A stretch of DNA of 64,000 nt from the NCBI GenBank assembly GCA_013396635.1, contig WBMW01003969.1:1-64000 (forward strand). The letters run 5' to 3'. Position 1 is the first letter of the stretch; each line of letters opens with the position of its first letter. Source of the stretch: Penelope pileata (taxonomy: Eukaryota > Chordata > Aves > Galliformes > Cracidae). Of this stretch, positions 36,858 through 50,088 are shown piece after piece. The notes below the pieces were generated by a model that saw nothing but the letters and a program-made list of their open reading frames with translations, was not told where the DNA came from and did no database searches. Position numbers and translations under genes: made by a program.

Positions 36858-39524
36858 AGTTTTGATTTCAAAACTTTGTTTTCAAAATACTTTAACTGGG
36901 TGAGAAAAAACAACCTTATCTCGACTTTTCCATTGCTAAATTCTCCTAATCTTTACTATAGGTAAAATAACGTAGCTGATGGCACCTGGACCTTTCTTAT
37001 AACAGCAGATCTGTAGAGCTGGGGCTGGTAGCAAAGGGCCACTTTCTATGTCTCTGTTCAGCACTGGTTTTATGGTGTTTTCATAACAGCAGAGTACGGC
37101 TGTTTTTAGATTTACTGACCAACCCTTGGGATGGACTGTTAAAGAAATGCTGGAAAATAAAATTATTTAAGTTTTTTCTCTTTGTCTTAACTCCTCCTTA
37201 AAGACTTTAAGAAATTGTCCACATTATTATTCTTTTAAATGCAAGAATTTTTCTTCTGCAAGGTTAAAGTATACGCGGGAGCCTCCAGTATCAGACCCAA
37301 ACCATGCAACGCCTTTTACAAGTTTCTAAGAATAATTGTTTCATGTGTTACACTGAGGAATACACAGAACAGTACATACTTGTGTTTTCTTCCTTTTTGT
37401 ATGCAGAACTGGCAAATGCTTGTGGGTCTCCCTTCAGGAAAGAGCTACTTAAAGGCTTCCACATTTTTAATCCAAAGGGTATAATTTATTTCTGCAGTAT
37501 GATTCCTCTAGGAGCAATGGAAAGCTTAAACTACATGACAGCTTTTCCACAACTCTTCGACTGTTGCATCCAGCTGGGAAATGAAGCACCCTCAGCACCT
37601 CTAAGGGGAACAGGAGATCAGATGAAGGCTTCTTTAAGCCCCCTCCAGTCTATATTTATAGCTTTACCATTAAATCAGAGCTCAGCCTTTCAGTAGCTGC
37701 GGAGACCTAAGACAAGGAGAAGAAAAGTTTTTAAGATGTCCAGCATTTAACTGAAGTTAATGACAAAAACTCACTGTGCCACCTGAAAGGCCCACTAGGA
37801 ACTTTCTGCAACGCAGTGAGTATGAGCCTGCATACGCAACTCTAAACTGAGCTAGGATGCCACATGAAATGTAACGCTAGTCTGGCATTTTTCAATAACA
37901 CTTTTTCCCAGTCAGCATTTTCCAATGAAGAGCAAGAAGTGTTTGTAAAAATACTTTCCTCTTAAATAGTAATGTCTGTTGAGGGCCACAAATGATAGAC
38001 TGCTTTCTCTGCCTCTCCCAGTGCAATGTGAGGCCTTCGTTGCTGTGCTGGTGGGCTCACATCTCAACAGAGCAACACCGAAAGCTTTCGGGTTCTGATT
38101 TAGGTTCCTGAAGAGCAGAGACTGACACGAAAGCACAAATGGTTTGTGAGGACGGGAAACAAGGAAATTGAAGATGTTCCTGAACTGGCAAAGGCAGGAC
38201 AAAAAGAGAAAAAAAAGGAATTACTGCACAGAGTGCATTGCATTGTTGGAGGTTTCAATGGTTTACTGTTGGGAGTACATCAGAAAAGCAGCTACAGAGT
38301 TTTAGGAAATGTAGTGACCGTGGGAAATCTAGCAAGATATATTAAGTTATTACAAGGTACTGTTAGAAATTTTTTATTTCTTCAGTGAACTGTTCATGTG
38401 GTTTGATCTTCTTTCCCTTAGTAATAATTTGAAACATGTAACACCAAAATGGATGGATGCAGTTCCTCATAGTAACAGGATGGGGCTGAGAGGGAACTGC
38501 TGAGCTAAGACAGCTTCTGAGGGTGTTGTCTGACCCATTTCTTATATTAATTATTTTAAATGTGAAGTTTCAAGTGATTCTGAGCTTTGCAACCTAAATG
38601 TAAGTTCCATTCTTCCCTGTCTTTATGCTGCATACACATTTTCTGTGAATGTTGGTTCTGTAACTAATGAAGCGTGGCGGCGAGAGATGCATAGTCAGAG
38701 TTGGAATTGCTTTTCTTGATGACTTTGATTTACTATGGAATTATGTTGGAACTAGACCGACACAGTTGGACTGTTAAGTTTTAATTGTACAAGCAGAAAA
38801 GCAGCAGTCTCTTGCTGATGGTGCGAAAATAAGGGGGCACATTTGAATATTTTTAAAGACCGCAAGAATTAAGCTGATGAATTACTTGTGAGGTTCTGCA
38901 GAATAAAATCTGTAAAGACTGGCCTAATAGGAACAACAGCAACAACAAGCCACTTCCTGTTCACATTCAAGGAAGTCTTGTATAAAGTCTTATATACACA
39001 GAACTTCTTTAATTACAGGGTCATAGATTTTTTTGTTGTCTACATCAAACAGAATATTCAATTTACATCAAACACTATTTTAGCAAAGAGGAGGAAACAA
39101 AATGCATCTAACAGAGTTGCTTTTCTGCTTGAATTAATATTAGAAGGAAAATTACAAAATATAATTGCTGAAAATCAGCCGAGGCAGAAACAGAAGTAAA
39201 GCTGTCAGCTCACCTAGGAACAGTCCCAGAACTAAATGAGGTCAAGCAGGAGGACTTTAATGGATTTCACTGCTTTTTGGATCAAGATTCTTTGTTTATT
39301 CCTCTTAGCAGTGCTTTTTCACTTTTTCTGATTGACTAATCGCCTTATTTTCATCTTTCTATAATTTGCTTCTCTGTACATAAAAATTCAAAGTGAGGTG
39401 ACACCTGAACAGCACCTGCTGAGATATTTCCTGCCAGATGTGAAAAGAGGTCTCTTCCTTCATTGAAAACTCATGATCCAGAAAAGTCATCTGATCTAAT
39501 CTAATATTTTAAATTTTTGTAGAC
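36858..39524. other. Intergenic, no gene seen
   Basis: No supported gene. The largest frame is 130 codons on the plus strand at 37304-37696. It has no recognisable domain and overlaps other open frames, so I treat it as chance. Confidence 0.5.
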
Positions 39525-39612
39525 TCGTAAAGGTTGGAAAAGACCTCTAAGATCATCTAGTCCAACCGTCACCCCATCACCACCATACGCACCATCCCAT
39601 GTCCCTGGGTAG
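39525..39612 (-). mobile_element. Short CR1 fragment, minus orientation
   Basis: AAAGGTTGGAAAAGACCTCT, then AAGATCATCTAGTCCAACCG: the reverse complement of a CR1 3' end, without the terminal repeats. Limits are approximate. Confidence 0.8.
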
Positions 39613-40730
39613 GCCTCATTGCCTGAAATTCTGCTTTTGGCAGTCCTGGAAGAGTCAAGCAATTGAGTGACTACATGAAGCTTAAATCTCTGTAGAATAC
39701 CAGAACTAGGGGTTTGTCTATAGCCAACTAGAGATGTCTATAAAGTAAATGCCTCCATCTGACCTAGAAATGTGAAACTCTCTCACACATTAATAGAGAG
39801 AAATAATTAGTTACAGGGAATATTTCATCTGACATGCTTTGTATGTCTCCTTCAAGATTTGTGCCTCCTTATGTGATTCATCTGTTTTTGTCTACTGAAC
39901 GCTAAAGGAGCCATAGGTGACCAGCTCCGATGATCACATATGAATTTAAGAGAAATTAATTGTGTGCCTTTTCCTTTTCCAAGATGAGAAATTAAATACA
40001 ATGGGATGCTCTAAAGTATCTACCACTGGGATTCCATAAGATTTGCAGTGGTGGCCTTGAAGGGGAGTTATGGAGGGAAAAGGAGAGTTTGTTCCTGTAG
40101 CCAGACACTCAGACTGCTTATCTAGTTGGTGGCACACATAAATCTATTTTCCCTCTCCCCAGAGAATTCTGCCTCTCAGAATAACTTTTTCAGTTGGATA
40201 TAAACACGATATACCTTTCCTTTCAAAAATATTCCTTTTTTTGTGAAATAAGACTCAAAGCTCACCAGATAAAACATAAAAACTGATCTCTAACCTGAGA
40301 TCTCCAACCTCTCTTACTCTGGTTTGTGGTTCGAAAGCCTTTCATTTACATAAAAGCAGCAAATTCAAAGTTCATTACAAAATTCTACAGATTCTGGAGG
40401 ACTTTGGATAAGGTCTGCTGTAAACTTCTCCATTGTTGCTTCTTTGACACTGTCAGCTGCATTGCAGAGAAAAGGCTTGCTGTAATATCTATTTCCACCT
40501 ACTGGCACATGAAGAATGCTTCTATACCGACTATTTATGTGCTTGATCTCTCACCCTTTTGGCAAGAATATTCGAAAGACTAAACCATCTTCCTGCCGCA
40601 TAAAGCTTCCTTTGCATCATGTCATTGCTTCTACTTTCAAACAGTGCTCTAGATTGTTCACCTCACCCAGAAGCCTTGACTTTAACATGTACATCATTAT
40701 TACCTTCATATTACCATGGATCTCCACCCA

Positions 40731-40764
40731 TTTTTTTTTTTCCCTTTTTTTCCTTTTTTTCCAG
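40731..40764 (+). other. Long pyrimidine tract ending in CAG
   Basis: Three T runs split by CC or CCC pairs lead into CCAG, the form of a strong 3' splice site. No matching exon or donor is convincing downstream, so it may be simple sequence. Confidence 0.3.
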
Positions 40765-41571
40765 TGTCTCTGCTACTGGCAGTCATATTAACCTGGAATT
40801 CCAAATGGATCATTAGCAACAGCACTAGAGGTGGCATATAGCATAATGGTAGACTAACACCTAAGGTAACAAGGAAGGTCCAAATATATGATGCATTCAT
40901 TTAGAGTTTGGCTGTAAACCCTTGCCTTGCAGATCAATTTTCATGTGTGGCATCACTACAATTAATGAGACTGCTAACCAATACACATTTAACTTCGACT
41001 TAGATCTAAGTTTATTTTGAATTTTTTGGGTAAGTAATCAAAATGTATGACTGGAAGATTGATTTGTTCTGATAGACTTTGCAAGTACCTTAAAGCTTTC
41101 TTTATATGCACGAGTGCTTGCATCTGCAGGATGTGGGTGCATGAGCAAGTGGATCTGGAGGCTTTAAGTGTTTATGCCTCATCAAAATGTGTTGTGTGAA
41201 ATGATGCTTGCTGCCAGTTGTTCCATCTGTGCTCGTTACTTCATACTGCTGTGCTGTGGCCGTTTCTGAATGCAGATTCATATCTGTAAAATACCTGACT
41301 GTGTACTTGGCAAACATGCTCGTTTCCATTGAACGGTATAAAACTGAAGAGAATGAAAACCTAAGAGAGATTAAAGACTGGTTACAATGCACTCTCTTAG
41401 ATGACAAGCTTTATCTTGACCTGTAAAGCCAAGAAATTACGTCCTTTCATTCCATTCAAGGTTATCTGCTAACAGAGCATACAAAACAGCACTGTATGGA
41501 AATAATGCAGTTGTGCACTATGCTGTTAATAGCGCATTTCAAAATATGTAAGGCAAGAAATATGCAGAAGA

Positions 41572-41625
41572 AAGAGTGAAACTAATAATCACTATCAACA
41601 ACAAGAGTGAAACTAACAATCACTA
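41572..41625. repeat. 23-bp direct repeat, period 31
   Basis: The 23-mers at 41572-41594 and 41603-41625 both start AAGAGTGAAACTAA, end AATCACTA and differ at one base. A recent local duplication. Confidence 0.85.
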
Positions 41626-43040
41626 ACTAATAATGTGATAATGATGGCACAAAAAGTAGTCTGAATTATTTTTCAAGTGCAGTCTAAAATAGCAAGATAC
41701 CACACGTGTGTATCATTTATGCACAGTGAATAGCTTTGGAAGTTCAAAGAGGCATATGCCAATAACTTAAATCAAATCTTTGTAAGGCTTGCCACAATAA
41801 CATAACCACAATTGCACTAGGCAGCTTATTATCCTTTGGTTTCTTTATGGAAACTGTACTACTAACAGAATGGATGATATTGAAGATTTGACTTCTCAAA
41901 GGAAAATTGCAGGATGAGAATGCTGTTCAGGAGGATGTCAATAGCATTATGGGAAGATGACTCCATTGATCATGGACAGGAATTACACCACAGTGAAACA
42001 GGCAATCGTCAGCACACACAAGGTATCTTTATTTTGTATCTATCCTCATTGTGAAGTCAGCAGAGTTCTTAATAAAAATACACTATTATACTATAAATGG
42101 TCTGGAAATGAAGGGGAACACTTAGCTGCTATTAATCAAAGATACTTTGGGATACAACAGATAGCAGGTGATTAATTGATTCAACACCACAGGTGGAAAC
42201 ATTCTACGCATCACCTCAGGATGTAGTTTCAAGAGAGAAGGATTTGGTATGTTAGAAAACACTTTTCCACAGTTGCAGCATTCGTTTCCTATTTCCAAAG
42301 ATATTATGTTGTGTTATCTATAACTCTACCTGAATATTTTGAAAAAGACATGCATTGAACCATTTCAAAATTTGATAAAACCATAAAATGTTTATATTGA
42401 AAGGGTTATTTCAGATTTGCTGTGGGTGACATCTGACAGATTGCAATAGGCTGATCATAAGCTGGCATTCATAATGATTTGATGTATGTTTATCCCACTA
42501 GTTGTATTTCCTATTACAATAAAGTCTTCTCACTGGAAGATCTTCGTGGATACACTGACATCCTATTTAACAGCTTGCCCTGATTAAGATCATTTCAAAG
42601 AGCATACAGACACATACTAATGCAGTATTATTCCCTACTTTCCATCCATCTTTTTGCAGCAATTTTAGCATAAAACTTACAGAAGGGTGAATCTTTAAAA
42701 TCTACACTAATCTAAAAAGTAGCTATCACTTCACTCACTCGTTAGTACCCAAATTAAACTCCACAGAATCTTTGTTATGTTTTCCTTGATGTTCGAGGTA
42801 TTTTACTTCACTGTTGATAATAATTGCATTGATACTGGGCAATATTAATGGGAGACTCACTGAAACAAAGGGGCGAGCAGGGGATGGAAACAGATGAGAA
42901 TCAAAGAAAGGAAGGAGTAAAACAGAACACCTAAACTCTATCCCTCTTTTAACAACAGGATAGGATTTCAGCTTGGCAAGTAACGTAGCTCAAGGGAAGT
43001 CCCATCACCCAGGATGAAACAGATGGTCAAGCTCAGCAGA

Positions 43041-43075
43041 GGCCATCAGGAAGGATGCTGGCCATCAGGAAGGAT
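43041..43075. repeat. Tandem GGCCATCAGGAAGGAT, period 19
   Basis: An exact 16-mer occurs at 43041-43056 and again at 43060-43075, a small tandem duplication at the left edge of the CR1-like segment. Confidence 0.9.
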
Positions 43076-43460
43076 CCATCATGGCTGGAGCGTGGCCCCA
43101 TGAACAGAGGCAGGGCTGTGAGAGCTTGTCCCGCTGGGACAGAAATGGCTCAGGGCACCTCACAGCCATGCTGGGGCCTACAGGCTGACAGGGGACAGCC
43201 AGGCCCTTCACAGCCACGCACAGCAGGGGATGACAGATAACAGGAATAAGCTGGAACAGGAGAGGCTTGGACATATAAGGAGAAATGTTTTCACCAGGAC
43301 AACAGACTGGCAGTGGGACAGGGAGCCATGGAGGTTGAGCTGACTCTGTGTGTGAAAGTTTTCAGTGCCTGAGTGGGTAAAGCCCCGAGCAACCTGGTCT
43401 GATCTCACAGCTGGGGCTGGGGTGATAGGAGCCATAAGGACCTCTATGGGGTGATCCAAA
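43076..43460 (+). mobile_element. Degenerate CR1-like segment, plus orientation
   Basis: It is GC-richer than its surroundings and resembles an old CR1 3' region: GGCTTGGACATATAAGGAGA and AATGTTTTCACCAGG, then AGCAACCTGGTCTGATCTCA. The match is weak and the limits are rough. Another old repeat family is possible. Confidence 0.4.
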
Positions 43461-46400
43461 GACTTTAGGTAGGGAGAACAACCTCTAACTGTGCTCCACT
43501 CATACAGGAGTACGTTCCTTTAGGCTGTAAGAAAAACAGAGATGCATAGACCTCACCACAGTAACAGAAGATGACCAGTCTTGAGCTATACTAGATGGGA
43601 CCAGATAAAAAAAAAAATTCTTTACAATTGAAGTGCAACTGTGGAACCTCAAAATCTGTTGCTTAGCACACCCTTGGTGCTGAAACTGCTTTAAATTTGG
43701 GTTTTGATTTGGAAGCTCTGTGGGTATGAACATCTGTGGCACAACAGCTCTGGGCAGAGCGGTGCCTCAGTCCCACAAAGGGGCCCTCAGATCTCACAGT
43801 GGGAAGAATCAGCACTCAGATCTTGGTTATCCTAACATCTCTTCCAAATGGAGGCACTGAAAACATGCTAACAAGATCAGGCCATTCACAGCATCTATGG
43901 GTTGTGGCTATTTTCCTGTAAAAACATAGCAACTATAATAGCACCCACCTTTTCCACATAACTTGACAACACGGGAAAGACTGATAAACATTTCTCTTGG
44001 AAATTTGCCTGAAGTATGAAGTAAGGCTAAAGGCTTCAGACTTGACTTGTTGTGGCACAGGGAAGAAGAAATGGAGGAAGAGGAAAGTTTAGCAGTGTTC
44101 AATGTAAAATAGGGGATTTAAGATTTGTTAGGCTTGAGATCCTCCAAAGGAGAAGAATCCTGTAAACCAGTGATTAAAGTACCACTGATGACAGTGGAAG
44201 GAGGGATTGTTATTCTCTCAGCTCTTGTGATTACTTCTAAGGATCAGCTGGGAAGCGTAGAATGAATAAACAGCTCTAGGCCACTTCTGGCTCAACGTCC
44301 AAGTGTTACTGAGAATTGCCGAGACTTTGAGTTTGGTTCCCAATGCCGAGCTAGAGCTTGCAAGGTGCGGCATTGTGCCTTGTGCCCTCTTTCCTTCACA
44401 GAGTCTGCATTTTGCACCCTGAATTTTAAAGCTTTTGGGGTCAGCTCAGTATTACAAGCCCCAAGAGACTAAAGCAGCCTATTTTCAGCTCTATGAATTA
44501 CAATACATCCAAAAAATACCATGTTAAGAGAACTTAAAAGTTACAAAGTCAAGGACTCAAAAAATTAGGATAACTTTGTGTAACCTTAATCAGTTTGCTT
44601 GTGAATGTACTTTAGGGTGCTGTCCTTAATTGCCTCTGTCCCAGCTTGTCTCCATCCCTATTCTCTGATTATTTTTTAGCTCCCTCAGGCCTGTGCTTAT
44701 TCTCTGACTTCACTTCTCATCCAAGAATGCCCTACTCCACTCTCAGCACAGCAACTTTCTCCCCTGCCACTCTTCCCCATTCTCAGTCCTCCTGTGGGTT
44801 GCTCCTATTCTCTGCACAACAGGGAAGCAAAGCAGCACTCCTACATTGCTTGGGGTTGGGGCAGCTGGTGAGAGTTTTCAAAAATGATTCCTACCACCTA
44901 GATTTTCAACCTTCTTTACTGAAGGAACGAGTGTGTGGACTCACGTGCACATCAGGCAGTCCTCTGCTCAGGCACAGCTGCATCTCTTTACTTGTTTTAA
45001 CAAATTCCACAAAGGGGCTGAAGCCACAAGTGGATCAAGCTTCCACAAGTTTCATAGAAGCCCTGGTACAGAAGAGATCTTCTTAATGCAGATAAGGGAA
45101 AAAGGCTCAGTGCTCACTCAACACCTAGGAGAGGTCGGAGTACCCATCCGCAGTACAAATCCATCACACACAATTTCAACAGTTCTGCTGCTCACAGAGC
45201 AATGTATTTAACTTGGACAAAGCAACTCATTTTCCTCTTCTCTCATTCTTGGAAGCAAAACCCAGCCTGGAGCAGACAGTTGCTATGGAAAATTTCAGCA
45301 TAGATGGTTAAGGTTTGGCAACTTTATAAACAACTCTGAACAGGGACTTAATAATAGGCAGCACTAGTGTTCCACCTGCAATTACCCATTACTTTTCAAG
45401 TGAGAAACCACAGAATGTTTCCTTGAGACACAGGGAAAGTTGCTGCATCCTGACAGTTTAGGTTTTGAGCTGAATCCAGTCTCAAGGTAGTGTTTACAGA
45501 TGAGCACTGATTGGAGGAGGATCTGAAAACTGCCTGCAGTAAAGGGATGGAATGTGCCAGCCATAAAGCTGCTGGCAGAAGTCCCTCCCATCCAGCCTGG
45601 TAATGAGGCAAGAACTATTTCTACTTTAATGGCATATGTTCCAAGGTTGGTTTAGTGCAATAATTATATATGATTGCAACCAAGATTGCAACCAGTAATT
45701 CTCGACAAAAATAGAGGAGGGACCAACTCCTTCCTCATGGAAAGATAAATTCCCAGTTTTCAGTAAAAGCAAGATGAACACGGATTTCCCAGTGTCCAAG
45801 CTGACTGCCCACAACTTCAGATAGATCATGGATATATTTCAAAACCATGGTTTCTCATACAGTCTGAGCGGTGTTACATAAGTGCAACTCAATCTTCTGC
45901 TTCAGATTTCTTGGTATCACTGAGGCACCAACCTTTTAAAATTTTGTAAGTTGTCCTTCTCTTTTTCATTAAAAATATTCTCAATGTTCTTGATGCAAGA
46001 TCTTGTGCCGTACTATCCTAAATCTTCTGCACATGTTCCTCTACCCGGTGCAATCACATTTCAGCCAGCATTACTTCCTCATGGCTGCTATAATCCACTC
46101 ACTGAAACACATCTCCTGTTCCTCACAAGACAGGTTGCATTGCTCTGAATGGAACTTACTGACCAGGATTGAAGTATTCTTGCCAGGTCAGCACGGGGCA
46201 GGGAGAGGAGGATGTAAGGGAGAAAAGGGGACAGTGAGCAGTGGGAATGGCTGAGCCCTGCTGGTGGGTGTTGCAGGGCTGAAGGGCCTGTTAAGGAGGA
46301 GCAGTACTAATGCAAGTCTGGATGGGTAGAACATTCTTTAAGTGAATGGAGAAAAGTTGAAGTACTCCTGATCACAGGACACAAGAATGACTGCATTCAT

Positions 46401-49400
46401 CCCTGTACACACAGGCGTCTTAAACAGATGTCTCTGTTGTCATCAGTGCTTGAGAAAGTCCTATAAGCTCACAGAAAAGCAGTGCCAGCAGGGGCTAGCA
46501 GAGATCAACTCCTTGCACCAAGTTGGTTTCTAAGGTACCTAGTCATACGGGCTAGGTGTTCATTCTACCTTTTCCAGCCAACTGAAGACCCTTCAGAACT
46601 ATTCTCTTCCATGGTGTCACTGTCCTTTATGTGTTCTCCTGCGCACAACCAAAGCTCCTTTCTTGCCAGTTACATCAAATTTCATTCTCTGTGAATAGCA
46701 GGTGAAAAATTGATCACAAATCCTTTCATAGAAACTATTGGCTTTTTTAATTTTTTTCTCAATATCGATTGTAGTTAATTCCTTCAAATTTACTTAATGG
46801 ATTGCTTCTTCAAAGCTATTTATCATTGCCAGTGATCTCCGCAATGCTTCTCCCAACGTTTCTGCAGCTTCTTCACAGAGGAACAATACCTTGCACAGCT
46901 CTTTACAAGTGGACACAGTCCTCTTTGTCATCGCAGCCACATGATGGGGACGTACCATCTATTCTTTGAGCCCAGATTTGGTAGAGACGGCACTCCCTGG
47001 TCTCTTGTCTACCACTGGGTTTCTTTATTAATATAGGATCAATCCCAGAGCTGAAACAGCTGGAACACCACCACTGTCCCTATGGCTGTGGTACTTGTCA
47101 CTGCCTTAACATTTATTTGCTTCCTCCTGCTGCTGCTCCCCTAGCATACTGCTAGTACTACACAGAGCTGTGCACGGAACTAAGACCAACAGCAAGACCC
47201 CAGGTGGGTGCTGTGGGCCCTCTGGTAAACCCACGCTTGCTGTGTGCCAGCTGATACTGCGACAGCAAGGAGCTCTGTTTGGTGAAGATACACTAAATAT
47301 TACCCTGTGCTTTCTAGAATGTGGATTATTTTTCCTCCTCTCATCAGCATATAAACTGAGGCACGAGCTTGTATTCTTACTGGTTGTAAAGAATTTTAGA
47401 GTTTTTATGCTTACTTCTAAGAGCTGAGGAAGAGAAAATCTGTATCTTGTGGCTGCCAGTGAAATCTGTCTTCCAGGCTACATCAGGGTTTTGCAAATCC
47501 TATTCTTGAGAAGCCACACCAAGGGATGCTATTCACAAAGAATTGTCTGAAAAGCATTCTCTGTTTACATAAAGCATGGCATATGAACACGCGTTTTGTT
47601 TAGAAGTGCCTCAGCACAGCAGCCCAGGGCACTGCAGTGTGAAATGAGGGTGTATTGGAAATGACAGAGTGCACACACCTGTATGTACTCAACCTTTTCC
47701 TGATTGAATCTGTACTTGCTTTCCTTATTTCTCCTTAAGCACAGGTAGCACCTACGCTGTCAATAATAAGCTGCAATGATTTTCAGTCATCGGTCAGTGA
47801 TCTGCCTCTAAACCTGTGCCTAGAAAAGCAAATTTCAGTAAGTTTTCATTTGCTACAGAAAGTCCTATGTAGAATTGATACAGACTGAGAAACTGCAAAA
47901 GATTTAAGTCACTGTAGCATCATTTTGTTGGATTTCTGATTCTTTTCTATTGTCGAAGTGTTCTTAAATTTTCTCTCTCCCTGACAACCTACGCTTCATG
48001 TCTCTGACCTTCCAAACACACACTCGCATTGTCTCCCCCTGCAGTTGGCTTTGAATATTTGTGCGTAAACACTGTTATTAGTCAGTACAGTTTCTATCCT
48101 TGAAATAAATAGGGCATTGCATGAGTATTTAATTCCCTTCATTGATTTCTGCCATCCCACACTCAAGATCTGTGTCAAATTTCACAGCTTCTTCTGCTGA
48201 CAGACACCACAGAATTCCAGTGGCAAAAGCAGGAACGACAGCAAGTTGGTCTCGCTACATCACCACTACTGGTTCTCCAATAAACTGCAGGACTGTTTGG
48301 CTGTACTGCAGTCTTAAAGAACACTTCCTAGTGAAGCTGAAGTGTTTCTAAATCCAATATTGAAGAACCTGTAGCAAAAACATGTATATTTTAACAAGTC
48401 TAAATGAACAATTATTTTGCTTTAGCCTCGGTCTCTGCAGCTAGTGGAAAACTTTATCCTATTTTTCATTTTAAGTTCAGCAGGCATCTGATAAAAGAAA
48501 TCAAAATAAACACACACGACCCCCTTTCTTTACAGCCTTTGCAGCTAGACAGCTACGTAGTTTTTTGGAGTGCAAGTCCATGTCCTGCGCTTCTCTGCCC
48601 AGCATACGTGCCCCAGCAGCCCTGACTTACCTCCAAGAAAAACTAAGTGAGAAACAACCATGCTACGCGTGCTTGGCCAGTTTTTACAGAGAACAGTACA
48701 TACATTTCCAACAAAGTGTGTTCTTTGTTGATACAACTGCATCACCCACGTGCTCCTAGTGCTTGGAGTTTCCAGTGTGCAGAAGCCATGAACTGGTAAC
48801 GCTCGTTCTGCTGCTTTCCCACTGTAAATGCATAAACATGAGATCTATGTTACAAAATCTCTAAATCCACGAAGAGGTCTACTTCAACTCATCAGCCACT
48901 TACACCGAAAAGTCATAGCCCTCATAATGCTGTCTGCTACACCGCACTCCAGCAGCTCAACAGTCTGAGAATAAGATAAGCCTTATAAATGAGGTCACTA
49001 ATAAAGAGTGCTTTAAACACTTTAAAAAGTCATCAGAAAGGCCTAAGAATGAGTTTTCTGATCCTTTGTCAGCTTATAAGTGATCTCCCATGGACAGGAA
49101 GGAAGGAAGTTATCATTACAGACCTTTCAGATGAGTGTACCATGAAGGCATAGCTTTACTGGGGTTGAAAATTGTTTCTTTTTTAAGACCGTAAAATTTC
49201 ATCAATAGCCGGAACAATCTGGATCAAAACTTTTCAGTTTCAGTTCACTGTTTTTGCACAGAAAGCAAATATTTGTACTTTTTATAGAGTAAGTGTTTTA
49301 ATACCTGACATCTTTAATATAAAATTTTCAGCAAGGTCTACACAAAGGAATAGGAAACTAAGTACAAGATAATCAGGTACAAACATTTCAAATGCTTGAT

Positions 49401-50088
49401 GAACAGTATTTCAAACACTAGAAGACATCCAAGAATGTAAAATCGTGAGTGTTGATTTGTTTCAAATGAAGTCATTACATTCTAATAGCAATTTATTATT
49501 TTAATATCATTATTTTATAAATACATTCTGATAAAACGACTGTACATACAAATTCATTGAAATCAGAAGCAGGATATGCCTGAAAATAGATACAGGCACG
49601 TGCTCATCCACTAATAACAAGTAGAAAATGTATTTACCAGAAACTCCTTTCGATTTCACCTTAACTATTGCTTACGTTACCAGGAGGGCCCGAATTTCAC
49701 TGCCAGCAGAATCCCTTCCTGGTGCTGGCTGCGGCACAATGCGGTGGAAGCGCTCCATCTTCTGGCAGCTGCAGATGATTCATAAAAGCTTGTAAAAGAA
49801 AGTCTTCGTGAGTCACTCAAGAAATCAAGAATACCCCTCAGATGGATCAGGGAAAAAAATTATTTTTTTCTCTCATGAAAACATCCTAAAGTATTTATTT
49901 TTCTTTCCCATCGAAAAATCTATGTGGAGAAGGTAACCTGAAAATAACAGGAGGCTTTCTGGCAAAACACATTGCCAACTGGCACCGTACTTCCAGCTGA
50001 GAGCCATGAGAAGGTGACACCTCTCATTGCTCTGGAGTAACTTGGATAGGACAGACAGGTCGTATGTCTGTGATGAAAATTCTGGTAG
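43461..50088. other. Intergenic, no gene seen
   Basis: No supported gene or recognised repeat. The 146-codon plus-strand frame at 44646-45086 is rich in S, L and P with no known domain and is probably chance. GC content rises somewhat towards 50 kb. Confidence 0.5.

Larger units (their letters stand above)
39613..43040. other. Intergenic, no gene seen
   Basis: No supported gene. It contains a long pyrimidine tract ending in CAG at 40731-40764, which looks like a strong splice acceptor, and a 31-bp-period duplication at 41572-41625. Other frames are short and unrecognised. Confidence 0.5.

Noticed and set aside
36452..36913. 153-codon open frame on the minus strand
   Set aside because: It is the C-terminal end of CR1 ORF2, not a host gene.
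37304..37696. 130-codon open frame on the plus strand
   Set aside because: Overlaps a second open frame, no domain or signal sequence that I can defend.
44646..45086. 146-codon open frame on the plus strand
   Set aside because: Low-complexity S/L/P-rich translation, no family resemblance and overlap with another frame.
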